From contig NZ_QPFB01000001.1 of assembly GCF_004348115.1 (NCBI RefSeq), forward strand, positions 1,308,009 to 1,372,008: a DNA stretch of 64,000 nt, in the 5' to 3' direction. Origin of the DNA: Stenotrophomonas sp. ATCM1_4 (GTDB taxonomy: Bacteria; Pseudomonadota; Gammaproteobacteria; Xanthomonadales; Xanthomonadaceae). Below are positions 63,248-64,000 of the stretch, piece after piece. How positions within the stretch are numbered: position 1 is the first letter of the stretch; each line of letters opens with the position of its first letter. A model generated the notes under the pieces. That model searched no databases, was not told the origin of the DNA, and saw only the letters and a program-made list of their open reading frames with translations. The translations under genes were made by a program, and so were the position numbers.

Positions 63248-64000
63248 GGCGGAGCGGGGGGATTACCTCTCAAGCTGGCGAGCCATCTACGAAGGAACGA
63301 AGCTGGCCGCGATCGCCCTAAATGTGTCCATCTAGCAGCAGGCCCTGGAGCGGGGAAAACTCGGTTGCAGATGCACCATCTTGAGCAGGTGGCCCCGCAG
63401 CGAGACCAGTCTGGTCCACGGCAGCGGGATGTCATCTATGTGGAGGCGCCCTATGACGGACATCATGGAAAACTGGCACGCTCGATCATAGATGCCTGCT
63501 TGCCGGGAGGATTTCCGGTGCGCAGACCGTCTGCGCTATGCGAAGTCGCGCTGTCGCTAATCGCGTCTACTGGAGTTCGTCAGATTCTCATAGATGAAGC
63601 GGGGAATCTTCTCAACGCAGGGAGATCCACACAGCAGCAATCACTAGCCTTTATCAAGGCGATAACTAATCGTGGCGTCACTATTTCTATTGCCTCCACA
63701 ATGAATCTGGTGAACGTCCTAGCTGCTGATGAGCAGCTCCAGTCTCGCTTTACTCGAGTTGAAATCCCGCAGTGGGCTGAGTCACAGTCATTTCGGTCCT
63801 TCCTCGCAAGCATTGAACTAGAGCTTGGGTTGCCTCAGGAATCAGGCCTGAGCGACCAAGCAATTGTTCGGTGGCTGGTTTCCCGAGGCTGCTGTACCAC
63901 TTCGCGAGTTCTTGACGTTATATGTAACGCGAAGCGTATTGCCGAGGTAATCCCCCCGCTTTTAGCGGCTGCCAAAAGTGGAGCTATGCGGCCATCGCCA
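63248..64000 (+). pseudogene. TniB-like transposition ATPase, 5' incomplete, runs off the window
   Basis: The frame is open from just after a TAA (63245-63247) to the window edge, 251 codons. It holds Walker A GPGAGKT (63341-63361), then VIYVEAP, Walker B QILIDEAGNLLNAGRS, ISIAST and LQSRFTRVEIPQW followed by SFRSFLASIELELGLP, all features of TniB/TnsC-type AAA+ proteins of Tn7/Tn5053-like transposons. No ATG or GTG lies upstream of Walker A; the first start codons, TTG at 63365 and ATG at 63371, come after it. So the N-terminus is lost or disrupted. Its composition is more A/T-rich than the rest. It could instead use an unseen start, but a full TniB needs about 60 more residues. Confidence 0.72.

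Noticed and set aside
63093..63335. An 80-codon plus-strand frame ending in ALNVSI
   Set aside because: It is in a different frame from the TniB-like sequence, overlaps the small membrane protein gene on the other strand and resembles nothing known.

Overview
The window is chromosomal DNA of a high-GC gammaproteobacterium of the family Xanthomonadaceae, most likely Stenotrophomonas. The basis is gene order and content: a flagellar cluster with its own fleQ and rpoN, a RavS/RavR-like c-di-GMP module next to flgA/flgMN, trxB-ftsK-lolA-rarA-crcB, and GTAG-headed hairpin repeats of the kind known from Stenotrophomonas. Apart from the right edge, base composition and codon use look uniform. I saw no rRNA, tRNA or CRISPR array.

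Region 1 (1-33000): motility and its control. It opens with a cut-off sugar acyltransferase, then fleQ, a stand-alone receiver, rpoN, a LuxR-type regulator, an atypical PilZ protein, fliT/fliS/fliD, two tandem flagellins, flgL back to flgB, and cheV, all on the minus strand. On the plus strand follow flgA, flgM and flgN. The promoters fit the usual hierarchy. Sigma-54 sites (TGGCACG-N4-TTGCA type) precede flgB, flgG, flgA and fliD. Sigma-28 sites (TAAA-N15-GCCGATAN type) precede fliD, fliC, flgMN, a PAS-GGDEF-EAL protein and a methyl-accepting chemotaxis protein. Two histidine kinases and a GGDEF-EAL-receiver protein sit beside flgN, so c-di-GMP signalling is physically tied to the flagellar genes.

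Region 2 (33000-54300): housekeeping. It contains hflD-mnmA-nudJ, a periplasmic protein, clpS-clpA, infA-aat, a FemAB-like acyltransferase, a metallophosphoesterase, trxB, ftsK, lolA, rarA, crcB, glucokinase, a Tat-exported glycosylasparaginase and cutC. Between ftsK and lolA lies an accessory block (45763-48768): a large M23-like/GH19 peptidoglycan hydrolase followed at once by a small exported protein. This looks like a toxin-immunity pair and is the most unusual system in the window.

Region 3 (54300-62700): a ytcA-mdtN-mdtO-mdtP tripartite efflux operon with a possible coupled leader ORF, then a gluconate module (gntP, gntK and a LacI-type gntR) carrying three copies of a GAYAGCGCTRYC operator.

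Region 4 (62700-64000): a junction with foreign DNA. Two related palindromic repeats, a small membrane protein and an N-terminally incomplete TniB-like transposition ATPase run off the right edge.
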